27,156 nucleotides of DNA from a bacterium HR25 (GTDB taxonomy: Bacteria; Chloroflexota; Dehalococcoidia; SM23-28-2; HRbin24): positions 1 to 27,156 of the forward strand of contig BEIB01000007.1 of assembly GCA_002898615.1 (NCBI GenBank), in the 5' to 3' direction. The notes below the pieces were generated by a model. It searched no databases. It had not been told where the DNA came from and saw only the letters and a program-made list of their open reading frames with translations. A program made the position numbers and the translations under genes. The first letter of the stretch is position 1. Every line of letters starts with the position of its first letter. This document shows positions 1 through 7,091 of this stretch, piece after piece.

Positions 1-567
1 CTGGTCACCGTCACCCTGACCCTGGTGTGGTCGGTGGTCTATCTCCCCTCCATCCACCTGCCGCCCTTCCTGCGGGACGAGCTGGGGGGCTCCGCCCAGT
101 TGGGGTCGTTGACCCTGAGCACCATCGCCGTGGGCTCCATCCTGGCCCGGACGCTGGGCGGCCCCCTGTCCGACCGCGCCGGCCACCTCCGCACTATGCT
201 GGTGGCCATCGTCGTGCAGGCCCTGGCCTTCGCCATCATGGCCCTCTCGGCCTTCCTGGCCAGCCTGCCCCTGGCCTACCTGGGCGCCCTGGTCTACGGG
301 CTCAGCTACGGCACCATAACCGTCCTGCAGTCGGTGGTGCTGGCCGACCTCTTCGGACGCCGCTATGCCTCCTCCATCGCCGGCGTGGTCTTCGCCATCT
401 CAGGGACCTTCCTGGGCGTGGGGGTGTTCATCGCTGGCCTGCTGTACCAGCTCACCGGCGGCTACGGGGGCGCCTTCCTCCTGGGGAGCATCATCAGCCT
501 GCTAGCCGTCCCCTGCTTCGCTCTGGTGCGGAAGCCGCAGCGCCGCCAGGCGGCGGCCCTCGGCTGA
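1..567 (+). CDS. MFS transporter, C-terminal half (5'-truncated by window edge)
   Basis: The reading frame is open from base 1 to a TGA at 565-567, so this is the last 188 residues of a longer gene. It shows about six hydrophobic segments, the expected C-terminal half of a 12-helix major facilitator. A short loop after the second visible helix reads GGPLSDRAGHLR, the form of the conserved MFS loop motif (G-x-L-x-D-R-x-G-R-R) repeated between helices 8 and 9. A second charged turn (LFGRRYASS) resembles the loop before helix 11 of monocarboxylate/oxalate-type carriers. The protein ends in a short basic tail (RKPQRRQ), typical of a cytoplasmic C-terminus. The substrate cannot be told. The gene converges on the ABC binding-protein gene on the opposite strand. 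The family is secure from the visible half; the substrate and start are unknown. Confidence 0.8.
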   Translation: MVTVTLTLVWSVVYLPSIHLPPFLRDELGGSAQLGSLTLSTIAVGSILARTLGGPLSDRAGHLRTMLVAIVVQALAFAIMALSAFLASLPLAYLGALVYGLSYGTITVLQSVVLADLFGRRYASSIAGVVFAISGTFLGVGVFIAGLLYQLTGGYGGAFLLGSIISLLAVPCFALVRKPQRRQAAALG

Positions 568-842
568 GAGGGGACAGCCCATGGACGGGGCCTGGCCCTC
601 CAGCTCCTGTGGGGTGGACGCCCTCGCACCACCACCTCCCGCCGGTGGGGCCAGGAGCGACAGAACTCCCACCGCCGGCCGGTGAGGGTGGCCCCGGGGC
701 CAGCGTTGCCGAAGAGATCGGGGCGCTGGCGGGCAGCGCCCCCCTCCACGAAGAGATCACCCTCCAGGACCATGGCCCTGCCCGGTGAGAGGCAGGGGGC
801 CGGCGGGATGCCGGCCCCCTGCCTTCCCGGCGGGCGATGCCC
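568..842. other. Convergent intergenic region, no gene recognised
   Basis: About 275 bases lie between two convergent stop codons. Open frames cross it on both strands, but they continue out of the shadow of the MFS gene and resemble no family I know. A possible 34-codon frame begins with ATG at 581 behind a purine-rich stretch and ends at a TGA about 100 bases later; I see no support for it. The only clear structure is the hairpin at 791-823. Confidence 0.4.
791..823. terminator. GC-rich hairpin between convergent genes
   Basis: A perfect 14-bp inverted repeat has arms GGCAGGGGGCCGGC (791-804) and GCCGGCCCCCTGCC (810-823) around a 5-nt loop. It lies 20 bases past the stop of the minus-strand binding-protein gene and 224 bases past the MFS stop. 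Neither side has a T-tract, so it is not a classical intrinsic terminator. A bidirectional or 3'-end-protecting role is inferred from position and stem strength. Confidence 0.5.
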
Positions 843-2093
843 CTAGCGCCGCAGGAACTGTTCGATGACGTCGCGGTAGGCGCTGTACCACTCCGTCACC
901 GGCTCCCACTGGTTGCCCTTCACCTGATAGACCCGCACCAGGCCGCCGCCCTCGTGGTCCTGGGGGCTCATCTGCAACCTCACCAGGCCGGCCACCTCGC
1001 CGCGGATGCTCTCCAGCCCCTCCTTCATCTTGGGACCGTCCAGCGGGTAGCCGTGCTTCTTCAGGGCGTTGCGGGCCGCCTCGATCATGACCGCCGCCAG
1101 GATGATGCCCCGCGTGTAGTAGACATCACCCCGCTGCAGGAACTCGTGAGGCTGCTTGCCCTGCTCCTGGTACATCTTCCTGATCTCGTTCAGGACGGGC
1201 AGGTCGGGCCCCACGGGGCTGATCTGCAGACCGTAGTAGCCCTGGGCCACCTCCCAGCCGCCGGCGGCCAGAATGTCGGTGTCCGCCGCCCCCCAGATGA
1301 GGCTCACTACCCGATTGAGCGGATAGTTGTTCTCGCGGAAGGTCTTGATGGAGACCGAGGGAGCCCGACCGAACAGGTGGGTTATCACCCAGTCCGCCCG
1401 GTAGCGCTGCGCTATGTCCTGCACCTGGGCCGACATCTCCAGCCCGGGCGCCGGCACGGCGAACTCCCGCAGCTCGAACCCCTCCCGCTGGGCCAGGGCA
1501 CGCAACACCTCCAGAGGCTCACGGCCGGCCGGGTTGTCGTAGTAGAGGTAGGCTATCTTCGGCTTGCCCGGCCGTCCCTCTTTCTGCCACTGGTCAAGGA
1601 CGAACCTGACCGCTGCTGCCCCCTGGCTCCAGTAGCTGGCGGCAGCCGGGAAGACATAGGGGTACTTCTCCCCGTTGGCCGTAGCAGCGATACCGTAGCC
1701 CGGGTTCAGGCAGGGGATCTTGTCGGCGTTGCAGCGGTCCAGCAGGGCCTGGGCTATAGGCGTGCCGTAGTTGTTGATGGCCACCGCCCCCTCACGCTTG
1801 AAGCGTTCGTAGGCGTCCACGCCCCTGGGCACCTCGTAGCCGTGCTCGACGAGGATGAAGTTTATAGGGTGTCCTTCCACACCGCCCCGCTTGTTCACCA
1901 GGGCTACATAGTCCTCTACCCCTTGCTTGATGGGGATGCCCACTAGCTGGGTAGGCCCGGTGGCGTCATAGGTGCTGGCCAGAGTGATGGGCGGCTTGGT
2001 GGCCGTCCCCTCGGGAGCGCCACCGCCACAGGCCGCCATGAATAAGGCCACGCCCGCTATGAGGAACGGTACCCAGCGCCTTAAGAGCCACAT
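843..2093 (-). CDS. ABC transporter substrate-binding lipoprotein (branched-chain amino acid / LivK type)
   Basis: This is a 416-residue extracytoplasmic solute-binding protein of the type-1 periplasmic-binding fold, the family that delivers amino acids, amides or aromatic acids to LivHMGF-type permeases. The start is taken at ATG 2093 rather than an upstream in-frame ATG. It gives a clean lipoprotein signal (MWLLRRW, a hydrophobic core, then M19-A-A-C22) and has a strong AAAGGAGG site nine bases upstream. After the lipid-anchored Cys comes a Gly/Ala/Thr linker, then the typical opening strand ITLASTYDATGP. Two alpha/beta lobes follow at the usual length for the family. A good sigma70-like promoter lies 145-170 bases upstream. 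No permease or ATPase genes are visible nearby, so it is an orphan within this window. The family is firm; the ligand is unknown. Confidence 0.88.
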   Translation of the reverse strand: MWLLRRWVPFLIAGVALFMAACGGGAPEGTATKPPITLASTYDATGPTQLVGIPIKQGVEDYVALVNKRGGVEGHPINFILVEHGYEVPRGVDAYERFKREGAVAINNYGTPIAQALLDRCNADKIPCLNPGYGIAATANGEKYPYVFPAAASYWSQGAAAVRFVLDQWQKEGRPGKPKIAYLYYDNPAGREPLEVLRALAQREGFELREFAVPAPGLEMSAQVQDIAQRYRADWVITHLFGRAPSVSIKTFRENNYPLNRVVSLIWGAADTDILAAGGWEVAQGYYGLQISPVGPDLPVLNEIRKMYQEQGKQPHEFLQRGDVYYTRGIILAAVMIEAARNALKKHGYPLDGPKMKEGLESIRGEVAGLVRLQMSPQDHEGGGLVRVYQVKGNQWEPVTEWYSAYRDVIEQFLRR

Positions 2094-2235
2094 CCTTTCG
2101 GTCCTCCTTTCTCCATAAGTGCTCCCAGAAGCGGAGGACATGACACCCTGCTACCGTTCCTGTCCCACCTCCCGGAAGGATAATGAGAGTGAACTAAGTT
2201 TATATACTCAAATATAACTGACAAAGCTAACAATG

Positions 2236-2263
2236 AATATACATGTATACCTTGGTTTGTCAA
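2236..2263 (-). promoter_or_regulatory. Sigma70-type promoter for the substrate-binding protein gene
   Basis: On the minus strand a perfect -35 hexamer TTGACA (2258-2263) is followed after 16 bases by TATATT (2236-2241), one mismatch from the consensus -10. It sits in a markedly AT-rich island (about 2175-2275) within GC-rich DNA. Transcription would start near 2228, giving a leader of about 135 nt before the ATG at 2093. The leader is long enough to hold a regulatory structure, but I recognise none. Confidence 0.6.
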
Positions 2264-2329
2264 CTGGTTTACGTTCGAAGGTGTTCGGAGGTTTTCGAGG
2301 GCGGTCTCGAGTCGGGGCGGCGGCCGACC

Positions 2330-3823
2330 TCAGCCGCCGGCGCTGTAGACGAGGCGGTGCTGTTCGATCACCCGGCCAGAGAGGGCGCTCTTGGCATACA
2401 CGATGAGCCGCCAGTACCCGGGGGGCAGGCTACCTGTCACCAGGTTGAAGCCCGACTGGTCGAACTGGCGGCCATAGACGTTGCCCACGTCCGGCCGGTA
2501 GCCCCCTAGCTGGGCCGCCCCCAGGAAGACGGGCCCTCCCGTCACCGCGCCGTCCGCCCGTGCCGGGTAGGCCCAGATGTGCACGTAGTCTATGCCGACG
2601 CTGGGCGCCAACTGGTCCAGCGCCCAGCCTCCCATCAGGAACGGCTGCCGCACCACCGCCCCTGGCCCCGGCACGTCCAAAGTGACCCGGGGCAGGGTGT
2701 AGGTGGGCGGGCAGACCGCCCAGAAATGATCGCCGCTGCAGCGCGGATAGTAGCTCCTGACGTTGTAGATGCCGTAGGGGTCGAGGCGACGGCCGCTGCC
2801 GTCCTCCAGCACGAAGTGCAGGTGAGTGAACCAGGACGGCACCACGTAGCCCGTATTCCCCGCCGTCCCTATGCGCTGGCCCCGTCGCACGTAGACGGTG
2901 GCGCCCACCGGCAACGGCGAGCCCGACAGATGGGCGTAGGTAGTGTAGAAGGTCTGGCCATTGACGTTGTGCCGGATGCGCACATACTGGCCCAGCCCCC
3001 CGTTCCAGCCGTCGCCCACCACGTACACGGCGTAGCCATCGTAGGCGGCTACGACCGGGAAGGGCGAGGCGGGGCGGTCCAGGGGGCCGTCCACGTAGTC
3101 TATGGCCCGGTGAAGCCCACCGTTGGTATAGTACCAACCCTGCTGGACCGTCAGGTTCTGGTTGGCGGGGAGACGCAGGAAGTTGGGGGCTGCCTGGGCG
3201 CCCGCCACCGGTGGCCTCCCCACTCGCAGCGACCTCACCGCCTGGTCGAAGGCCCTCTGGTACCTCTGCACCGCTCCCGGGGGCAACCTGCCCTCGTTGA
3301 AGATGGCCAGGGTCAAGATGTACCAGCGCCCCCCATGGACGAAGCTGACGCTGCGGGCCCGCGCCTCGTCCTCCCCCTCGTCGAAGCGGGAGCGGGTCTC
3401 CAGGAAGTAGGCCTCCACGCCCCCCAACGATATCTTCCCCCGGGAGAGCACCTGCGCCGCCTCGCCCACCCCCTGCTCCAGTTGGGCATCGATGCCGCCC
3501 TCGGGCAGTAAATGGAGCACCTGCAGCTCGATCTTGGCCCCCCGCCCCGGATGGGGCGACCTGTCGGGGGAGGCTGCCTGGGCTTCTTCGTCGGCCCAGG
3601 CAGCCCAGTAGCCGTTCTCGGTGGCCCTCTCCTCCTTGCGCCAGCCGGGCGGCAGCTCCAGCGATACCCCCTCCGTGGAGTTCTGGTAGCGGACGGTGGG
3701 GCTCAGGGCATCGTCGATGATGCTGCCGAGGGCGCCCCCCGAGGAGGCGGAGAGGCCGAGAGACAGGGACGAGAACAGAAGGAGAAGCAGGAGCCGTCGG
3801 GCGAGTCCCTTAGCGAGACTCAC
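2330..3823 (-). CDS. Secreted M23 (LytM/lysostaphin-type) metallopeptidase with C-terminal accessory domain
   Basis: A 497-residue exported protein. The GTG at 3823 was chosen because it follows an AGGGGG site and gives a signal peptide directly (KGLARR then a run of leucines, ending near SASSGGALG). Longer frames to 3952 run inside the upstream gene. Residues about 45-200 form a domain I do not recognise. A complete M23 peptidase domain follows, with zinc ligands H238 and D242 (motif HRAID), catalytic H298 and the H334-L-H336 pair, so it should be an active Zn endopeptidase acting on peptidoglycan cross-links. The last 120 residues form a beta-rich domain with the turn GGWALD, found on several actinobacterial and Chloroflexota surface proteins. 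The start overlaps the stop of the lipoprotein gene by 14 bases, so the two are probably translationally coupled. Confidence 0.85.
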   Translation of the reverse strand: MSLAKGLARRLLLLLLFSSLSLGLSASSGGALGSIIDDALSPTVRYQNSTEGVSLELPPGWRKEERATENGYWAAWADEEAQAASPDRSPHPGRGAKIELQVLHLLPEGGIDAQLEQGVGEAAQVLSRGKISLGGVEAYFLETRSRFDEGEDEARARSVSFVHGGRWYILTLAIFNEGRLPPGAVQRYQRAFDQAVRSLRVGRPPVAGAQAAPNFLRLPANQNLTVQQGWYYTNGGLHRAIDYVDGPLDRPASPFPVVAAYDGYAVYVVGDGWNGGLGQYVRIRHNVNGQTFYTTYAHLSGSPLPVGATVYVRRGQRIGTAGNTGYVVPSWFTHLHFVLEDGSGRRLDPYGIYNVRSYYPRCSGDHFWAVCPPTYTLPRVTLDVPGPGAVVRQPFLMGGWALDQLAPSVGIDYVHIWAYPARADGAVTGGPVFLGAAQLGGYRPDVGNVYGRQFDQSGFNLVTGSLPPGYWRLIVYAKSALSGRVIEQHRLVYSAGG

Positions 3824-4499
3824 GGAACCCCCTGAACACCACCTCGAAGGCCTGGCGGGCGTAGTCCGGCGTCTTGACGATGCGGACGACGAAGCCCTGG
3901 CAACCGCCGAAGGGCGGACACTCGCCGGTCGCCATAGGGATATAGACGGCATCGTAGGTGATGTCGCCGTTATCGCTGATCTCGCGCCGGGTCAGACGCA
4001 CCGCCCGGCGACCCGAGTCCAGCGTCTCCTCCCTCACCTCGCTGTTGACGACTATGAGGCCCCCCTCCTGGCTGTTCCGGAGAAAGGCCTCCTCGGTCAG
4101 GTGGGTGGGCAGGATGTGGATGGCCACTCCCTGCTGGAACCGCAACCACGGCTCCAGGCCGATAGCCGGGGTGGTGGACGCCTCCTCTACCGCCTGTCTC
4201 TCCTCCTCGGTGGGGAGGGTAGTCAGGAGGACGTAGTCCTCCGGGGAGCGGAGAAGCGTGGGGTCGGAGGTCTCCTGAGCGAAGCGCTCCATGAAGATGG
4301 AGGCCACCCGGTAGCCGGCGGGGACCGGCACCTGGTAGCCGTACTTGCCGTTCCGGTAGACGGGGGAATCAGCGGTGGGGACGGGGGTGACAGTGACCCC
4401 CGGAGGCGTCCCGTCCGGGGGGCCGCTCTCCGTAGAGTTGCAGGCGACGACCAGCAGAAGGCCCAGGACGGCCGCCGCCAGCAGTCCAGACTTGAGCAT
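3810..4499 (-). CDS. Small lipoprotein of unknown function, coupled to M23 peptidase
   Basis: This 229-residue protein begins with a classical lipoprotein signal: M-L-K, an Ala/Leu core and lipobox V17-V-A-C20. A Pro/Thr/Gly-rich linker follows (to about residue 45), then a globular domain of about 180 residues. I do not recognise the domain. It contains a possible disulfide pair in the segment ECPPFGGCQG near the C-terminus, and the fold looks alpha/beta. The region just before ATG 4499 has only GAGGG abutting the start, a poor Shine-Dalgarno spacing. The 3' end overlaps the GTG of the M23 peptidase gene, implying one transcript and possibly a functional pair at the cell surface. The domain around residues 45-229 loosely recalls the N-terminal domain of that same peptidase (both begin with 'YRNGKYGYQVPVPAGY' or 'YQNSTEGVSLELPPGW'-like strands), which suggests a shared module. 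Confidence 0.7.
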   Translation of the reverse strand: MLKSGLLAAAVLGLLLVVACNSTESGPPDGTPPGVTVTPVPTADSPVYRNGKYGYQVPVPAGYRVASIFMERFAQETSDPTLLRSPEDYVLLTTLPTEEERQAVEEASTTPAIGLEPWLRFQQGVAIHILPTHLTEEAFLRNSQEGGLIVVNSEVREETLDSGRRAVRLTRREISDNGDITYDAVYIPMATGECPPFGGCQGFVVRIVKTPDYARQAFEVVFRGFRESR

Positions 4500-4769
4500 C
4501 CCTCAGCTACAGCGCTTCCATGGATGTCCCCTCCCCACGACCACCGGGCGCGCCGACTCTTCTCTGGCGCCCTTGACAGGCCTGAAGGCTATCCATCCCC
4601 GCCGCGGCCTGTCAACCATCTGTTTGACGGGTTACAGGTTAAAATGCAATCAGTCTAAGTTAGCTATTAGTCGATATTACTCGTCGTGGGGTGCTGACCT
4701 GCACAAGGAAAAAGACGGCCGGGGCCACCCGGGGTTACTGCCCGGGGCCGGGCGGCGAGGTGCCTGGCT
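4500..4769. other. Intergenic region with AT-rich segment, no gene
   Basis: The 270 bases between the lipoprotein start and the VOC-protein stop (both minus strand) contain an AT-rich stretch at about 4618-4685 and the TTGACA-bearing inverted repeat described separately. The minus-strand TTGACA at 4610-4615 is followed 18 bases later by TAGCCT, a weak -10, which could drive the lipoprotein-M23 pair. No ORF or RNA gene is supported. Confidence 0.4.
4573..4615. promoter_or_regulatory. Inverted repeat with two opposing TTGACA boxes
   Basis: TTGACAGGCC (4573-4582) and its exact reverse complement GGCCTGTCAA (4606-4615) are separated by 23 bases. Each arm carries a perfect -35-like TTGACA reading inward. 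The element lies 74-116 bases upstream of the lipoprotein ATG. It may be a regulator-binding site overlapping a promoter. The role is inferred; the symmetry is seen directly. Confidence 0.4.
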
Positions 4770-5624
4770 TCAGGAGCGGGAGAGACGGGGGTCGTCGGGG
4801 ATGGCCTCCTCGGTGAAGAGGAGGCGGGCGCCCAGGGACTGGGCGGGATCTATCAGCAGGTGGCCCCGGTGGTGCTCCAGCAAGTGGAGCCCCTGTCCCG
4901 TCAGATAGCGGGCGGCCCGCTCCAGGTCCCTCACGCGGAAGGTGATGGAGTAGATCTTGGGCCCCTTCTCCTGCAGGTAGCGGGCCTCGGGTACATCGTC
5001 CCTGAGAGGGCGCACTAGCTCTATCGCATGGTCCGTGACCCAGAGGAAGGCTCTCTCCCGGCCCTCCGCGGCAGCTCGGCCCAGCAGGGGCGCCTCCGTG
5101 AGCCCCTGGAGAAAGGATATCGCCCCGTCCAGGTCCCGCACGATGAAGGTAGTGGCGTTGGTCCACAGAAGGCCCAGAGGGTGCTCATGGCGCCAGCGCT
5201 CGTACCAGCCGGGCGTCACCCGCGGGTCGCGGCGGACGGCGGCCGTGGATATCTCCAGCATGATGCCGAAGGCGTCCCGGGGATGGACGAAGAAGTAGCC
5301 CTCCAGCGGCACCACCACCTGGTAGCCCTTGCCCTGGCAGAAAGCGACGGCCTCGTGGAAGTCGCCCTCGATGGTCCAGGCCAGAGAATGGAGGTCCTGG
5401 CCGTAGCGCCTGACGAAGCGCCCGGCTGGCAGCTCCGCCACCCGAGGGCAGACCGTCTCCAGGCAGAGCTCGGCCAGGAAGTTGAAGCAGGCGTCCCGGC
5501 CCTCCCATTCGGCGTAGCGGAGGCTGTAGGTGGTGGCGCCCAGTCTGTCCCGGTAGAAGGCGGTGGCCGCCTCAATATCGACCACCATATGCGTCACGTG
5601 GAAAAGGGTGGCTACCCTGATCAT
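4770..5624 (-). CDS. Two-domain VOC-fold protein (glyoxalase/dioxygenase superfamily)
   Basis: A 284-residue protein with two vicinal-oxygen-chelate modules. The N-terminal module opens with FHVTHMVVDIEAATAFYRD, the typical first strand and helix. It keeps a plausible metal triad: H12, H79 (in DLHSLAW) and E124 (in FGIMLEIS), the H-H-E pattern seen in methylmalonyl-CoA epimerase and glyoxalase-type enzymes. The C-terminal module begins near TTFIVRDLDGAISFLQGL and contains an inner repeat ITFRVRDLERAARYL, but lacks the equivalent histidine, so it is probably structural. The start at ATG 5624 follows AGGAGACGGAG; longer frames run over the neighbouring GTPase gene. The substrate is unknown. CoA-related metabolism is common in this window (crotonase, SucCD, acyl-CoA ligase), but those genes are distant, so I do not assign an epimerase role. 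Confidence 0.8.
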   Translation of the reverse strand: MIRVATLFHVTHMVVDIEAATAFYRDRLGATTYSLRYAEWEGRDACFNFLAELCLETVCPRVAELPAGRFVRRYGQDLHSLAWTIEGDFHEAVAFCQGKGYQVVVPLEGYFFVHPRDAFGIMLEISTAAVRRDPRVTPGWYERWRHEHPLGLLWTNATTFIVRDLDGAISFLQGLTEAPLLGRAAAEGRERAFLWVTDHAIELVRPLRDDVPEARYLQEKGPKIYSITFRVRDLERAARYLTGQGLHLLEHHRGHLLIDPAQSLGARLLFTEEAIPDDPRLSRS

Positions 5625-5706
5625 CTCCGTCTCCTGCCCTCCAGCGCCCTGAAGACCGGTGGTCTGAGGATAGGACACCGCCGCTGTCCCTGTCCATACC
5701 GGGGCC

Positions 5707-6696
5707 TCAACCGTGCAGCTCGATGACGTCGCCATCGGCCAGGACGTAGTCCCGGCCGACGCGCTGGCCGGCGAACTTGGCCGAGCCCCAGACCAGAGCG
5801 TATTTGAGGCGTCCACGCCAGCTCTTGTGGAGCGATTCGGCCGCCTCCTCCACCGTGCTCCCCCTGGGCAGCACCAGGGGCTCGCTGTAGCGGGGCTCCT
5901 CGCCCGGCCGCTTAGTATAGACACGGATGACGCCCAGGGCACGGAAGAGCTCTCCCGCCAGCTCCTCCAGGCCCACGCCCTCCGTGGCGGAGGTGAGGAC
6001 GAGAGGGTAGCGCCCCCCGAAGGACCCTTCCAGGGCCAGGTAGCCGTCCAGGGCGCCCGGCAGGTCGCCCTTGTTGGCGACGACGACCAGTCGCTTGTGG
6101 GTATGGAAGCCGCCCTCCGGCATCTCCTCCTGGGGGCCCAGGACCCGCATTCCCCACTGCTCCAGGGCGCCCAGCACCGTCTCCATCTGGCCGACGGGGC
6201 CTGCTGTCAGGTCCACCACCGCCGCCAGGACATCGGCGTTGCGCAGGAGGCCGAAGAGGCGCGCCTCCAGCCGCCCCTCGGTCAGGGGAGGCGTGTCCAC
6301 CAACTGCACGTGGACATTCTGGTAGAGGAGCATCCCCGGCTGGGGCAACCGGGTGGTGAAGGGATAGGGCGCCACCCGCGCCTGGGCACCGGTGAGGGCT
6401 ACCAGGAGGCTGGACTTCCCGCTGTTGGGCAGGCCGATGAGGACAGCCTGGCCAGCCCCCTCCTTGGGTATGGAGTAGGGATGAGGGCGTCCGCCCCGGG
6501 GCGAGGTGGGGCGCTCCAGCTCGTCCATGAGGCGGGCCATCCTGGCCCGTAGCTCCCCCCGCAGGTGGTCCGTCCCCTTGTGCTTGGGCATGACCGCCAG
6601 CATCTCCTGGAGGGCGGCCACCTTCTCCGGCACCGTGCGGGCGGAGCGGTAGCGCTTCTCCGCCTCGTGGTACTGGGGTGGCAGATTGGCCGGCAT
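5707..6696 (-). CDS. DRG/Obg-like GTPase with C-terminal TGS domain
   Basis: A 329-residue GTPase of the developmentally-regulated-GTP-binding (DRG, COG1163-like) group, which binds RNA or ribosome-associated partners. A helical N-terminal segment (residues 1-65) precedes the G domain. G1 is GLPNSGKSS (88-96). G4 is NKGD and G5 is TSA. G3 reads VDTPPLTEG where most relatives have D-x-P-G, so the switch-II glycine is replaced by proline. The C-terminal TGS domain (from about residue 255, IRVYTKRPGEEP to DGDVIELHG) is complete. The start at ATG 6696 has only a weak GGTGGGAAG site; the longer frame to 6873 has no better signal and its sequence is low-complexity. A TATCAT -10-like box (minus, 6733-6738) lies about 37 bases upstream, without a clear -35. 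Confidence 0.87.
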   Translation of the reverse strand: MPANLPPQYHEAEKRYRSARTVPEKVAALQEMLAVMPKHKGTDHLRGELRARMARLMDELERPTSPRGGRPHPYSIPKEGAGQAVLIGLPNSGKSSLLVALTGAQARVAPYPFTTRLPQPGMLLYQNVHVQLVDTPPLTEGRLEARLFGLLRNADVLAAVVDLTAGPVGQMETVLGALEQWGMRVLGPQEEMPEGGFHTHKRLVVVANKGDLPGALDGYLALEGSFGGRYPLVLTSATEGVGLEELAGELFRALGVIRVYTKRPGEEPRYSEPLVLPRGSTVEEAAESLHKSWRGRLKYALVWGSAKFAGQRVGRDYVLADGDVIELHG

Positions 6697-7091
6697 CTTC
6701 CCACCGCCCGGGGAGGGTCCGTCCCCAACCCTATGATAGCAGCGCCCCGGCTCCCCACACGGTAACGACAGGGGCGCATAGGGACGGCAGGCTGACCCTG
6801 CCCGAGGACGACGCCCCTCACGGCCCGTGGCACCATCTGACGACCCGGCAGGATATGTATACGCCTTTGACACCCGGGGCCCCGGGCCGCTAGCTTGGCA
6901 TCGTTAGATTTTTCACAATACTGGACGACATAGATGGCGGGCGCCGACGTTTAACTACTTGGAAGCACCCTCGCTCCTGGGGCGCCGTCCAGGGCGGTGG
7001 GGTAACAGGGAGGGCCGGGCGGCGTCTCTCCCCGTGATAGACCTCGGCGCAACCTGTTCGGGAAGGACTGTCCGATGATGAAGGAGGGCAG
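6697..7091. other. Divergent intergenic region (GTPase / MFS exporter)
   Basis: This 395-base region between divergent genes encodes nothing I can support. It holds a 14-bp perfect palindrome CCCGGGGCCCCGGG (6873-6886) directly after a TTGACA (6867-6872). An AT-rich patch at 6900-6925 carries a plausible plus-strand promoter, and a TATCAT box faces the GTPase gene. The remaining 165 bases before the MFS gene form its presumed leader, with an AAGGAGGG ribosome site at 7081-7088. Confidence 0.4.
6895..6922 (+). promoter_or_regulatory. Candidate promoter for the MFS exporter gene
   Basis: TTGGCA (6895-6900, five of six consensus bases) is followed after 16 bases by AATACT (6917-6922, four of six) in the only AT-rich stretch of the region. 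The leader would be about 165 nt. A moderate match only. Confidence 0.3.

Noticed and set aside
27..788. 253-codon plus-strand frame running past the MFS gene into the intergenic region
   Set aside because: Its first two thirds are a frame shadow of the MFS gene, and the extra part has no recognisable features.
837..1946. Long plus-strand open frame (369 codons)
   Set aside because: It lies wholly antisense to the substrate-binding protein, has no family resemblance and reads as a GC-rich shadow.
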